Below, piece after piece: positions 9,022 to 17,796 of a DNA stretch of 40,419 nt. Position 1 is the first letter of the stretch; each line of letters starts with the position of its first letter. The position numbers and the translations under genes are program-made. The notes under the pieces are model-generated. The model was not told where the DNA came from. It was given only the letters and a program-made list of their open reading frames with translations, and searched no databases. The stretch comes from an uncultured Schlesneria sp. (GTDB lineage: Bacteria; Planctomycetota; Planctomycetia; Planctomycetales; Planctomycetaceae), in contig CAIMFH010000111.1 in NCBI GenBank assembly GCA_903840265.1, positions 1 to 40,419 on the forward strand. The letters run 5' to 3'.

Positions 9022-9508
9022 GGTCTGAAAGACCTAACAAGAGGGTACTTGCCCACAATCACTAACGAGCTTCCGCGCAACACAACAACACTTTGAACCG
9101 CTAACGTCTGCGGGTCAAGTTGAACAAGATAGTCGGCTCAACGTGAGCCGACACACAAAACGCCATTTCTCCTTCGATCGATCGGTCATTTCATTTTCCA
9201 CAGGAAGCTCCACGTCATCGATAATGGTATGCGATCTGCGGTCGAGCCGTCGACGTCAGAGTTCTTCGTCAGTTCCTCAGTTCGGCTTGGAAATCTCGTG
9301 GCCAAGTGGGGAGTTTATGCGCAGAGTGTCTGCAAATCCGCCATTGAGTCGTCGTTCGAGATTAATAAAATACGTGGTCAACTCGATTCGTCAGAAGGAA
9401 TATCAAAATTGTGACTTCGTGCTTGGCCCGGAGAGCGTGTACTCGACGTGGAAGGCCTTGGCGTGTGAACACGCCACCGGTGATTCTGACCGCGGCCAGG
9501 TACCAAAC
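9022..9508 (+). other. Intergenic region upstream of the RND efflux operon
   Basis: 487 bases between divergent genes. A reading frame in phase with the adaptor gene runs back to 9143, but its Ser/Arg-rich translation and the signal peptide at 9509 show it is not coding. The region holds the 9132-9152 inverted repeat and presumably both promoters; no clear -35/-10 pair was identified. Confidence 0.6.
9132..9152. promoter_or_regulatory. Perfect 9-bp inverted repeat, candidate operator
   Basis: GTCGGCTCA, three bases, TGAGCCGAC. It has no T-tract on either strand, so a terminator is unlikely. It lies between the divergent thioesterase and RND-pump genes, 111 bases from the former start. RND operons are often controlled by TetR- or MarR-type repressors that bind such palindromes, but no regulator gene is adjacent. 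Confidence 0.35.
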
Positions 9509-10603
9509 ATGATGAGATTGTCAGCGTTCATTCATGCGGTTTCAGCGCTGGTCTTAATCTTCCTGCCTGGTTGCCGTACGCAACGCGAAGATCACCGCCA
9601 GCCTCAAAAGATCGTCGTGACCAAGCCCGAGGCAATGCCCATCACTGTCACCGAGCGCTATGTTTGTCAAATTCATGCGCAGCGGCACATCAAAATCCGG
9701 GCCTTGGAGAGAGGTTATCTCGACGCGATCTCGATCAACGAAGGTCAGGCGGTGAAAAAGGACGATCCGTTGTTCCAACTCATGCCGGTTGTTTACAAGT
9801 CAAAGTTGGATGTCCAATTGGCCGAGCTCGATGTCGCTCAGATGCAGTACGACTTCTCCAAGAAGTTATCCGACGAAAAAGTGATCTCCAAGGCCGAGGT
9901 TTCGCTAGTCGATGCCAAGTTGGCACGAGCCAAGGCGCAAGCTCAGTTGGCAAAAGCCGAGTTTAACTTCACGACCTTCAGGGCACCCTTCGACGGAATC
10001 ATTGATCGTTTCGATCTCCAGCAAGGGGGATTGGTCGAGGAAGGCGACACCCTGACCACTTTGTCCGACAACAGCGTCATGTGGGTCTATTTTAATGTTC
10101 CCGAGGCGAACTACCTCGATTACATGGATGAACGGAGCGAACGCGAAAAGGACCAGAAGGTCGAACTTCTGCTGGCAAACCGCAAGAAGTTTTCGCAGGC
10201 AGGCAAGATCAGCGCGATCGAAGCCGACTTCAACAATCAGACGGGAAACATTTCCTTCCGCGCGGATTTTCCCAACCCCGATCGCCTGCTGCGCCACGGC
10301 CAGACGGGCAATATCTTGATTAGTCGACTCAAGAAGGATGCCATCGTGATCCCTCAACGGGCGACTTTCCAGGTTCTCGACAAGCGTTACGTCTACGTCG
10401 TCGACAAAGAAAACGTGGCCCATCAGCGCGAGATCAAAGTGCAGAATGAATTGGAAGATATTTTTGTCATCGACAAGGGGCTTGAGGTAGGCGACAAGAT
10501 CGTGCTCGAAGGAACTCGACAGATTCGAGATGGTGACAAGATCGAGTATGAGGAACAGAGCCCTCAGCAGGTTCTTGCCAATCTGAAATTCCACGCAGAA
10601 TAA
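9509..10603 (+). CDS. RND efflux periplasmic adaptor lipoprotein (membrane fusion protein)
   Basis: 364 residues. A lipoprotein signal peptide ends in LPGC (Cys22), so the protein should be anchored by lipid in the periplasm. Domains in order: barrel-sandwich half (HIKIRALERGYLDAISINEG, about 59-80), a short helical hairpin with few heptads (about 98-150), second barrel-sandwich half (FRAPFDGIIDRFDLQQGGLV, about 155-175), then beta-barrel and membrane-proximal domains. It links the pump encoded 47 bases downstream to an outer-membrane channel. No TolC-like gene lies nearby, so the channel must be encoded elsewhere. Start chosen at the double ATG (9509/9512) because it gives an exact lipoprotein signal; only a weak AGG precedes it. 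Confidence 0.92.
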   Translation: MMRLSAFIHAVSALVLIFLPGCRTQREDHRQPQKIVVTKPEAMPITVTERYVCQIHAQRHIKIRALERGYLDAISINEGQAVKKDDPLFQLMPVVYKSKLDVQLAELDVAQMQYDFSKKLSDEKVISKAEVSLVDAKLARAKAQAQLAKAEFNFTTFRAPFDGIIDRFDLQQGGLVEEGDTLTTLSDNSVMWVYFNVPEANYLDYMDERSEREKDQKVELLLANRKKFSQAGKISAIEADFNNQTGNISFRADFPNPDRLLRHGQTGNILISRLKKDAIVIPQRATFQVLDKRYVYVVDKENVAHQREIKVQNELEDIFVIDKGLEVGDKIVLEGTRQIRDGDKIEYEEQSPQQVLANLKFHAE

Positions 10604-10650
10604 CTTCCTCTTCCCCATACCTTGGAGCCGAAGGGAGTCGCCCCGCAAAG

Positions 10651-13600
10651 ATGTTCTCGCAATTCCTTCATCGACCGATCCTGTCGATCGTGATTTCGAT
10701 CATCATTTTGTTCCTGGGTGGGCTGTCAATCAGAACGCTGCCCATCTCTCAGTTCCCCTCCGTCGCGCCACCCAGTGTGGTCGTGACCGTCTCTTACCCC
10801 GGTGCCAGCGCCAAAGTGTTGGTCGATTCCGTCCTGGTTATTCTGGAACAGTCCATCAACGGCGTACCGAACATGCGGTACATGGTTTCCGATGCCACCA
10901 GCGCTGGTGAAGGGACGATCACCGTCATTTTCGAACCGGGTACCGACCCCAACGTGTCGGTCTTGAATGTCCAGAACCGCATCCAGACCGTCAAAAACAG
11001 GCTTCCTCCGCTGGTTGAACGGGAGGGCATCATCGTCATGCAGGCGATGAAAAGCATGCTGATGTACGCCAACATCTACAGCACGAATGAGGGGCACGAT
11101 CAGAACTTAATTTACAACTATGCCTTCGCGAACCTGCTGCCCGAGATCAAGCGAGTTCGAGGTGTCGGCAGCGCCTTGATTCTTGGTAATCGCCAGTATG
11201 CCATTCGGGTCTGGTTGGATCTTGACCGCATGCGTGCCTACGACATCTCCGCAGAAGACATCATGAAGAGTGTCGGCGAACAAAGCATGATTGGTTCGCC
11301 GGGAAGGCTTGGTCAGGCGACGGGAAGGACATCGCAAACAATCGAATACGTGTTGACGTGGGTGGGGCGTTACAACCATCCGGATCAGTATGAGGACATC
11401 ATCCTCAGGGCAAATCCTAAAGGCGAAGTTCTGCGATTGAAGGATGTTGCCGAAATTGAACTGGGTCCGTCGTACTATGACATCTACTCAGACATCGATG
11501 GGCATCCCTCAGCGGCGATCGTCCTCAAGCAACTTCCCAACACCAACGCGACGGTCGTCATCGAACAGGTCAAGAAAAAACTCGACAAGCTCAAGAAGTC
11601 GTTCCCTCCGGGCATGAATTATGCCATCAGTTATGATGTTTCCAGGTTCCTGGATGCATCGATGGAACAAGTGCTGCACACCTTGCTCGAAGCATTCGTG
11701 TTGGTCTCATTAGTGGTGTTTCTATTTCTCGGTGACTGGCGCTCGACACTCATTCCCACCCTGGCGGTGCCGGTCTCCCTGATCGGGGCCTTCTTTTTCT
11801 TGCAGTTGTTCGGCTTGTCGATCAATTTGATCACCCTGTTCGCGTTGGTCCTGGCGATTGGCATCGTCGTGGACGATGCGATCGTCGTGGTCGAAGCAGT
11901 CCATGCCAAGATGCGTGAGAAGCATCTTTCGCCGTATTGGGCCACGAAAGAGGTCATCAACGAGATCAGCGGTGCTATCATTGCCATCACGCTGGTGATG
12001 ACGGCTGTCTTCGTGCCAGTCACCTTCATGACTGGACCTGTTGGAACATTCTACCGACAGTTCGCTATCACCATGGCAACGTCCATCATCCTGTCCGGGG
12101 TCGTGGCACTGACGCTGACACCGGTGCTGTGTGCCATGATTCTGAAACCCCACACCAAGATCACAAAACGTGGCCCGCTAAGGATGCTGCTCGACTATTT
12201 TGACCGTGGCGTCGACAAGGTTACCGGCGGATACATCACAGTGCTGCAGCCTATCGTCACGCGACGCGCGCTGACTTGGTTGGTCGTCGCAGGTTTCGGG
12301 GTCGGTATCTATCTCGTGAACACACAACTTCCGGGCGGATTCATCCCAATTGAAGATCAGGGCATGGTCTATGGGATCATCCAGACACCACCAGGATCGA
12401 CAATCGAGTACACCAACTCTAAGTCCAACGAACTTCGATTAATTGCCAAGAATATCGACGGAGTTCACTCCGTCTCGTCATTGGCCGGTTACGAAGTTCT
12501 GACGGAAGGGCGCGGCTCGAACGCCGGAACGTGCCTCATCAATTTGAAACCGTGGTCGCAACGCAAGCTGACCTCGAAGCAGATCATCCAGCAGCTTGAA
12601 CAGGACAGCCAGCAGATCGCCAACGTCAAACTCGAATTCTACGAGCCACCCGCGGTTCCTGGATTTGGAGCGGCCGGGGGCGTCTCTGTCCGAATTCTCG
12701 ACGAGTCGAATGCGTCGGACTATCAAGAGCTTGGCGAGGTCACCGAGAAGTTCATGAAAGCCCTCTCGAAACGCAAAGAAGTGAAGGGGCTCTTCACGTT
12801 TTTTGCCAGCAATTATCCCCAATATGAACTGGTTATCGACAACGACGTGGCGATGCAGAAGGGAGTGTCGATCAGCAAAGCGATGGACAATCTCTCGGTC
12901 GTCATCGGCAGCACCTGGGAACAAGGCTTCATCCGCTTTGGCCAGTTCTACAAGGTCTTCGTCCAGGCGAAACCGGAGTTCCGACGTTACCCCGCGGATT
13001 TTGCCAATTTGTTCGTCAAGAATGATAAAGGAGAAATGGTCTCGTATTCCGCTTTCATGGAGCTCAAGCAACTGCAGGGAATGAACGAGATCAGCCGCTA
13101 TAACCTCTACCCCTCTGCCGCCATTCAGGGGGCACCGGCCCCAGGCTACAGCAGCGGCGAAGCGATCCAGGCCATCAAAGAGGTCGCTGCGGAAACACTG
13201 CCGAACGGCTTCGAACTGGGCTGGGAAGGCCTCTCTTATGACGAAGAGTCCAAGGGGAACCTGGCGCTCTATATCTTCCTGATCGTCGTGTTGTTTGTTT
13301 ATCTCGTCCTGGCAGGGCAATACGAGAGCTTCGTTCTGCCGCTAGCAGTGATTCTGTCGTTGCCGGTCGGAATCTTCGGCTCTTTCCTCTTGCTGCAGTT
13401 GATGGGGCTTGCCAACGACGTTTACTGTCAGATTGGTCTGGTGATGCTGGTCGGCCTGCTGGGCAAGAATGCGATTCTCATTGTCGAGTTCGCCGTGCAA
13501 CGGCATCAGCAAGGGGTCAGCATCAAGGACGCCGCCATCGAAGGAGCAAAGTTGCGATTCCGGCCGATTCTGATGACCTCTTTCGCTTTCATTGCTGGCC

Positions 13601-13815
13601 TGATTCCGCTGATCCGCGCCACCGGTCCTGGAGCCATTGGAAACCGGACGATTGGCACGACGGCGGTCGGCGGGATGCTGTTCGGTACCCTTATTGGAGT
13701 GCTGGTCGTTCCCGGTCTCTATTACATCTTCGGCACGATCGCCAGCAAGGGACGAAAACTCATCCAAGACGATATCGAGACACCGCTCAGCGAATCCGTC
13801 GAACACCCAGAGTAA
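10651..13815 (+). CDS. RND multidrug efflux pump, inner-membrane subunit (HAE1/AcrB type)
   Basis: 1054 residues, the usual length of AcrB homologues. The first helix is followed by the porter domain motif LPISQFPSVAPP. The two proton-relay aspartates of helix 4 are at 408-409 (GIVVDDAIVVVEAV), and the matching lysine of helix 10 is in GLLGKNAILIVEFA. Both periplasmic loops are full length, and the duplicated six-helix bundles are visible. It exports hydrophobic or amphiphilic compounds using proton flow, together with the adaptor encoded just upstream. The substrate cannot be read from the sequence. No frameshift or missing catalytic residue was seen. Confidence 0.95.
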   Translation: MFSQFLHRPILSIVISIIILFLGGLSIRTLPISQFPSVAPPSVVVTVSYPGASAKVLVDSVLVILEQSINGVPNMRYMVSDATSAGEGTITVIFEPGTDPNVSVLNVQNRIQTVKNRLPPLVEREGIIVMQAMKSMLMYANIYSTNEGHDQNLIYNYAFANLLPEIKRVRGVGSALILGNRQYAIRVWLDLDRMRAYDISAEDIMKSVGEQSMIGSPGRLGQATGRTSQTIEYVLTWVGRYNHPDQYEDIILRANPKGEVLRLKDVAEIELGPSYYDIYSDIDGHPSAAIVLKQLPNTNATVVIEQVKKKLDKLKKSFPPGMNYAISYDVSRFLDASMEQVLHTLLEAFVLVSLVVFLFLGDWRSTLIPTLAVPVSLIGAFFFLQLFGLSINLITLFALVLAIGIVVDDAIVVVEAVHAKMREKHLSPYWATKEVINEISGAIIAITLVMTAVFVPVTFMTGPVGTFYRQFAITMATSIILSGVVALTLTPVLCAMILKPHTKITKRGPLRMLLDYFDRGVDKVTGGYITVLQPIVTRRALTWLVVAGFGVGIYLVNTQLPGGFIPIEDQGMVYGIIQTPPGSTIEYTNSKSNELRLIAKNIDGVHSVSSLAGYEVLTEGRGSNAGTCLINLKPWSQRKLTSKQIIQQLEQDSQQIANVKLEFYEPPAVPGFGAAGGVSVRILDESNASDYQELGEVTEKFMKALSKRKEVKGLFTFFASNYPQYELVIDNDVAMQKGVSISKAMDNLSVVIGSTWEQGFIRFGQFYKVFVQAKPEFRRYPADFANLFVKNDKGEMVSYSAFMELKQLQGMNEISRYNLYPSAAIQGAPAPGYSSGEAIQAIKEVAAETLPNGFELGWEGLSYDEESKGNLALYIFLIVVLFVYLVLAGQYESFVLPLAVILSLPVGIFGSFLLLQLMGLANDVYCQIGLVMLVGLLGKNAILIVEFAVQRHQQGVSIKDAAIEGAKLRFRPILMTSFAFIAGLIPLIRATGPGAIGNRTIGTTAVGGMLFGTLIGVLVVPGLYYIFGTIASKGRKLIQDDIETPLSESVEHPE

Positions 13816-13858
13816 GAACTCCGCTCCGATGACCACGCGGCCAATTGAATCTGCGTAG

Positions 13859-13879
13859 CCAATCTCGCCAAGAGATTGG
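13859..13879. terminator. Hairpin between convergent genes
   Basis: CCAATCTC, five-base loop, GAGATTGG: a perfect 8-bp stem 43 bases after the RND pump stop and 50 bases after the stop of the convergent gene. No T-tract follows on either strand, so intrinsic termination is doubtful. Confidence 0.35.
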
Positions 13880-13929
13880 GTGAATCCACTGCGTCAAGGT
13901 CTTGGGAACCCTGGCGACAGTGTCTCGTT

Positions 13930-16900
13930 TCACTTCGCTTCCGTGGCGTCCGCGTTCGCGTTCTTCAATCGATTGCGAGTTTCGTTGCGGGTGGCTGTCG
14001 TCTGCAATTGCGTGCGATAGTCATGCAGTGGCCGCTGCAGGATCCGTTCGACGACTTGTTTACGAATGGCCCAGTCACTGTCGGAGACGTGAGCTTCGTG
14101 ATGCCAGTCTTCGAGCGTCTGCACGCCCTTATCGGCAGCGACGAGACTACGATCGACATCGGACAACTGGCGTCGAGCCGATTTGACGGGATACGACTGC
14201 CGCGATTCCCAACGATTTCGCAGTGTCTGCAGCAACCCATTCAGTGTGTCATAACGACGCCCGGGATCAGGAATCGCCTCGGGATGCTTGATCAAGAGTT
14301 CGATCGCCGTCACGACGTTGCGCGTCGAGCCATCGACTGTCGGCGCGAAGTAGATCACATGCAGACGATGCTCCAATTCAGACACGGCGTCCGTCTGCCC
14401 GCGGAATTGCAGGTCCGCAATCTCTTGTCTGGCAAAGTAGCTGACCAGCGGATCGTAGGGCTGCAGATGTTTGGCGACTTCAGCGATCAACTCAGCCGTG
14501 GGCTTGTGAGCGGCGACTCCCAAAGCTGTGAAATAGGCCTTGCGCCATTCATCCTCGGGATGCTTCGCGGCTTTTTCATCGTTGTGACCGACCTGCTGAA
14601 CCACGGACTGACGACGGTTCTGCATCTGTTCCTTCAGCGCTTTGCGGTACTCCCACCAGTGAGATTCCGGGTTCTCCTGAACCAACTTGTACTGCGTGGC
14701 GACTTCGGAGAGTCTCCGCAACAGGTCTGGTGAGACGCGGCGATCGCCAAGCCATTCCAGCATTCGCGACTTTCGCGATCGTTGCACTTCTTCTTCGTCT
14801 TCATTTGAGGACTCATTGGGAGTCGCAAACGGAGCAGGACTGGTCCGAACGGCAGTCAGGACCTGTTGAGTTTCTTGCAGTTTCGGAGCCCAGCGAATCA
14901 GTTCCAATGGCGCTCGCAAGGCCAGGATTCCGTTTGCTGGGGCATTCGTCCAACTGCGCGCTTCCGTGCAGATCTCGGCGAGAGCGTGGTGATCGTAGGC
15001 GGGAAAGTTAAGGAGGGCGGACCAATCTAATCCACTGCGGGCCAGCAGTTGACGCACGTGTTGGGCCTGAAGTCGCATCGCCAGATCTTCAGGCGCGAAG
15101 GCTTCTGGCGTATTTGCGCCCAACAGCAGGAACTCACCGGCGGCAGTCTCAATCGCAATGACTTCGTGGAAAGCGCGTCGCATCGACTGGACAACGATCC
15201 GCAACGGATCGGGCCCGTAGTCCACGCTCTGGAACCGCTGGCAGAAGATTCCGCCATCGGCCAGACAACGCGATGCGTGCTGATAATGGTCCGCGGTAAA
15301 CATCGCGCCGCCGGCGACAATCGACGATGACGGTGGGGAACTGAGAATGACATCAAAGCGTTCGTGACTCGACATCACCGCCAGCGTTGGCGGGATCGTC
15401 ACCAGTTGGACTCGCCCATCGACGAGCGGATTAAGACCGGTTTCCGTCGCCAACGGGCCAGCGATCACGTCGGTCAGATGCCGATCATCTTCGACACAGA
15501 CGATTTCGTGCGTGGGGAATTGCAGACAGGTGGCCAGTGGAATGCCACCCGAAGCCCCCAACAACAAGACTCGATTGGGCTGCTCGACCAGCACCAGCGG
15601 ATAAACCGCTTGCAACACTTCCGGAGCAAACTGCGGATATGCTTCGGTGTTGGCCGAAATGACCGCTCGAGGAATTCCATTCTCGCGCAGATGCAATTCC
15701 AGGCCATGTGAACGCCAGACCGTCAGCGGACCATGGGCACCTTCGCTGCCGTAAATGGCATGAGCATCATCGAGCATCGGCAGCAGCCGCGATTCCCATC
15801 CGATCCGATGTGCGACAAACGAGGGAGTCGAAAACAACAGCTTCGCGACGAGAGCCGGATTATGATGACCGCTCCAGAGTGGCACCGACAGGCTGAACAC
15901 ACAGCAGAAGGCGATTCCAGCCCGCATCGGCCACGCCAGACTCATTGGACCAGATGTCGCCAGGGTCACGAGCGATGTCAGAACGAGCGAACTGCAGATC
16001 ACCGCCAGCACGAAACTAAGGCTGGCTCCTTCAAAGCAGAACTGCGTCAGGACGAATCCGATCGCCATTCCGACGACAGGCAGCACTCTTCCAAATGAAC
16101 CACGAACGCGAGGCGCGATGGCGGACATTCCATAACCGGCGGGTGCCATTAGGAGCATCAGCAAGAAGACGCGGAACGTCGTCAGCGAAGTGATGGATGT
16201 CAGCGAAGCAGTCGCCCACAGGGCCAGCCCAACGACGGTCGGAAATGTGGCCAGCAGCAGAGCTCCGCATGCGGCCGGGACGAGCATCTGCCAAGGGGCG
16301 TGCCCCGTCGCTTCCGTTCGTTGGCGGTGCAGCAGTTGACCGATACCGAAACCAAGCGCCAAGCCCATCCACTCGGCGGAATAAACTTGCCAGGTATTCG
16401 GCATCAACTGGCCGGTGAGACGCATCAGCACGGCAATCAGCCCGCCAATCGCGACCATGGCCACAGTCTGCATCAATCCCGCGCCGAGTTTCACGCCACC
16501 TGTTTCGGAGGGTGAGTCTACAGGCGATTGACTCGCGTTTTGATCGGTGGCCAGCCCGAGCCACTGAGCCGCGCCCAATAATCTCGACAGAACCAGGACC
16601 CCCACGGCGCAGGCAACGGTACACCAGGCACCGATCCAAGGTGCCAGTAGCAAAGCGCTGATGCCAACCCCGACGGCGAATCCAAATGCCATTCCGGCAG
16701 CGAGTCCGCTGCGGTCCCACCTGCCGGTGTTGGAGTCGAGCACTCCGAACAAAAAGCCAGTCGTGAGCCAGCTTGTCACGAACCAGACAGGGACAGCCAT
16801 GCCCAATCCGACCATCAAGCGAGTCGACTCAGAAGCGAGCAGCGACATCGGGACAAACGGCATCAGCATGGCCAGCCCACTAATGATCCAGGGCTGCAGC

Positions 16901-17187
16901 AGCGTCCACGTGCAGGCAATGACCGCCAATTCAGATGGATTCAAATAGCGCGACAGCGAAAATCGTCGGCCCGCGACAACGCCCCCAGCGACCATTAGGA
17001 TCGCGGCGTTCGTAAACGCCCGATCGTCGCTCCAAGTGAGTGCCCACGACAGCCCCGTGGAAACCGCCAAAATGCCGATCAGGGCACCACTTAAGGTGGC
17101 AGCCCAGGGACAATTCGATGCCCCGCGACAAGTGGCGTACAAACGTTCCGTCAGATGACCAGAAACCATGGCGTCCATGCCCCCCAT
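13930..17187 (-). CDS. Polytopic membrane protein with spermidine-synthase-like domain
   Basis: 1085 residues. The N-terminal half (about 20-480) is a series of hydrophobic helices resembling the membrane part of fused MFS/spermidine synthase proteins. A Rossmann methyltransferase-like domain follows (about 500-710), with the nucleotide-binding loop VLLLGASGGIPLA, an acidic strand end (VCVEDDRHL) and FTADHYQHASRCLADGGIF. The last 350 residues are a soluble helical domain rich in charge. In true spermidine synthases the strand after FDVI carries a catalytic Asp; here it reads DVILSSPPSS, so aminopropyl transfer is doubtful. The start is uncertain: ATG codons at 17187, 17178 and 17169 are all possible, the last having a G-run about 10 bases upstream. 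Its role is unknown. Confidence 0.75.
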   Translation of the reverse strand: MGGMDAMVSGHLTERLYATCRGASNCPWAATLSGALIGILAVSTGLSWALTWSDDRAFTNAAILMVAGGVVAGRRFSLSRYLNPSELAVIACTWTLLQPWIISGLAMLMPFVPMSLLASESTRLMVGLGMAVPVWFVTSWLTTGFLFGVLDSNTGRWDRSGLAAGMAFGFAVGVGISALLLAPWIGAWCTVACAVGVLVLSRLLGAAQWLGLATDQNASQSPVDSPSETGGVKLGAGLMQTVAMVAIGGLIAVLMRLTGQLMPNTWQVYSAEWMGLALGFGIGQLLHRQRTEATGHAPWQMLVPAACGALLLATFPTVVGLALWATASLTSITSLTTFRVFLLMLLMAPAGYGMSAIAPRVRGSFGRVLPVVGMAIGFVLTQFCFEGASLSFVLAVICSSLVLTSLVTLATSGPMSLAWPMRAGIAFCCVFSLSVPLWSGHHNPALVAKLLFSTPSFVAHRIGWESRLLPMLDDAHAIYGSEGAHGPLTVWRSHGLELHLRENGIPRAVISANTEAYPQFAPEVLQAVYPLVLVEQPNRVLLLGASGGIPLATCLQFPTHEIVCVEDDRHLTDVIAGPLATETGLNPLVDGRVQLVTIPPTLAVMSSHERFDVILSSPPSSSIVAGGAMFTADHYQHASRCLADGGIFCQRFQSVDYGPDPLRIVVQSMRRAFHEVIAIETAAGEFLLLGANTPEAFAPEDLAMRLQAQHVRQLLARSGLDWSALLNFPAYDHHALAEICTEARSWTNAPANGILALRAPLELIRWAPKLQETQQVLTAVRTSPAPFATPNESSNEDEEEVQRSRKSRMLEWLGDRRVSPDLLRRLSEVATQYKLVQENPESHWWEYRKALKEQMQNRRQSVVQQVGHNDEKAAKHPEDEWRKAYFTALGVAAHKPTAELIAEVAKHLQPYDPLVSYFARQEIADLQFRGQTDAVSELEHRLHVIYFAPTVDGSTRNVVTAIELLIKHPEAIPDPGRRYDTLNGLLQTLRNRWESRQSYPVKSARRQLSDVDRSLVAADKGVQTLEDWHHEAHVSDSDWAIRKQVVERILQRPLHDYRTQLQTTATRNETRNRLKNANADATEAK

Positions 17188-17796
17188 TCAAAGTGGTCAG
17201 CCAAGCGTTCCGATCAGTCTTGGCCTCCGCAAATGGGGGTTCTAGCGGAATGCGGCAAACCTCAGCAAGATCGGTTATCGGCACATTCCGCCATTTGGCT
17301 GACAACGACGGTCATATGCGTCTGGATTGAAACAGGCGAGGGGTGGCCGCGAGTTGGAGCGATTCGCGAAACCCCGGTCTGCTCACGCCCTGGCCATTGA
17401 AGCTCTGGTCAGTACGGCCTTCTCGTTGGTGCATTTGCACGTTGAGGTTTCGACCGAGTCGGATCGTTCGTAATTTCCAGTTCATGTTCTCGCCATCAAG
17501 GATAAACTCGATCAGACAAGGCCAAAAACACCTCGCCAAACCGTACGCTGCAGGATCGACCAATTTAAGCGTTCTGCAAGTTCCCCGACCGAATCGGCAG
17601 ACGGCACCATTTGCCGCGCCACCAGTTTGGCTGACCATTCTCTTGCGACCAAAAGTGTATTCGAGCAACTCTCGACCGTCGAATTCACGAAAGCAAGGGG
17701 ACGGTCTAATTCGCAGTCGATGCGTCGCAGATTGCGGTGCGTCTTCTCGGGCTGCATACTGTCCCTGTTGGCTTCACTTCTACACGGGAAGGCCTC
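17188..17796. other. Intergenic region between divergent genes
   Basis: About 600 bases between the spermidine-synthase-like gene and the kinase gene. Several frames are open in it, but their translations (Arg-, Ser- and Pro-rich, no recognisable motif) look non-coding. The last 67 bases hold one copy of a dispersed repeat. Both promoters should lie here; none was identified with confidence. Confidence 0.55.
17730..17791 (+). repeat. Dispersed 62-bp imperfect repeat, copy A
   Basis: Matches the reverse complement of 29276-29337 at 57 of 62 positions with no gap. It begins GATTGCGGTG and ends ACACGGGAAG. The end supplies GGGAAG, five bases before the chosen GTG start of the kinase. Similarity stops abruptly after 17791. 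Confidence 0.85.

Noticed and set aside
9143-9508. 122-codon upstream extension of the RND adaptor
   Set aside because: It would bury the lipoprotein signal peptide ending in LPGC, and its composition is unlike coding sequence.
12478-13320. Minus-strand frame of 280 codons within the RND pump gene
   Set aside because: The pump frame is canonical and complete; the antisense translation has no recognisable domain.
17737-17796. N-terminal extension of the kinase containing HTVPVGFTSTRE
   Set aside because: The same peptide can be read from the second copy of the dispersed repeat at 29276-29337, so it comes from the repeat and not from the kinase.
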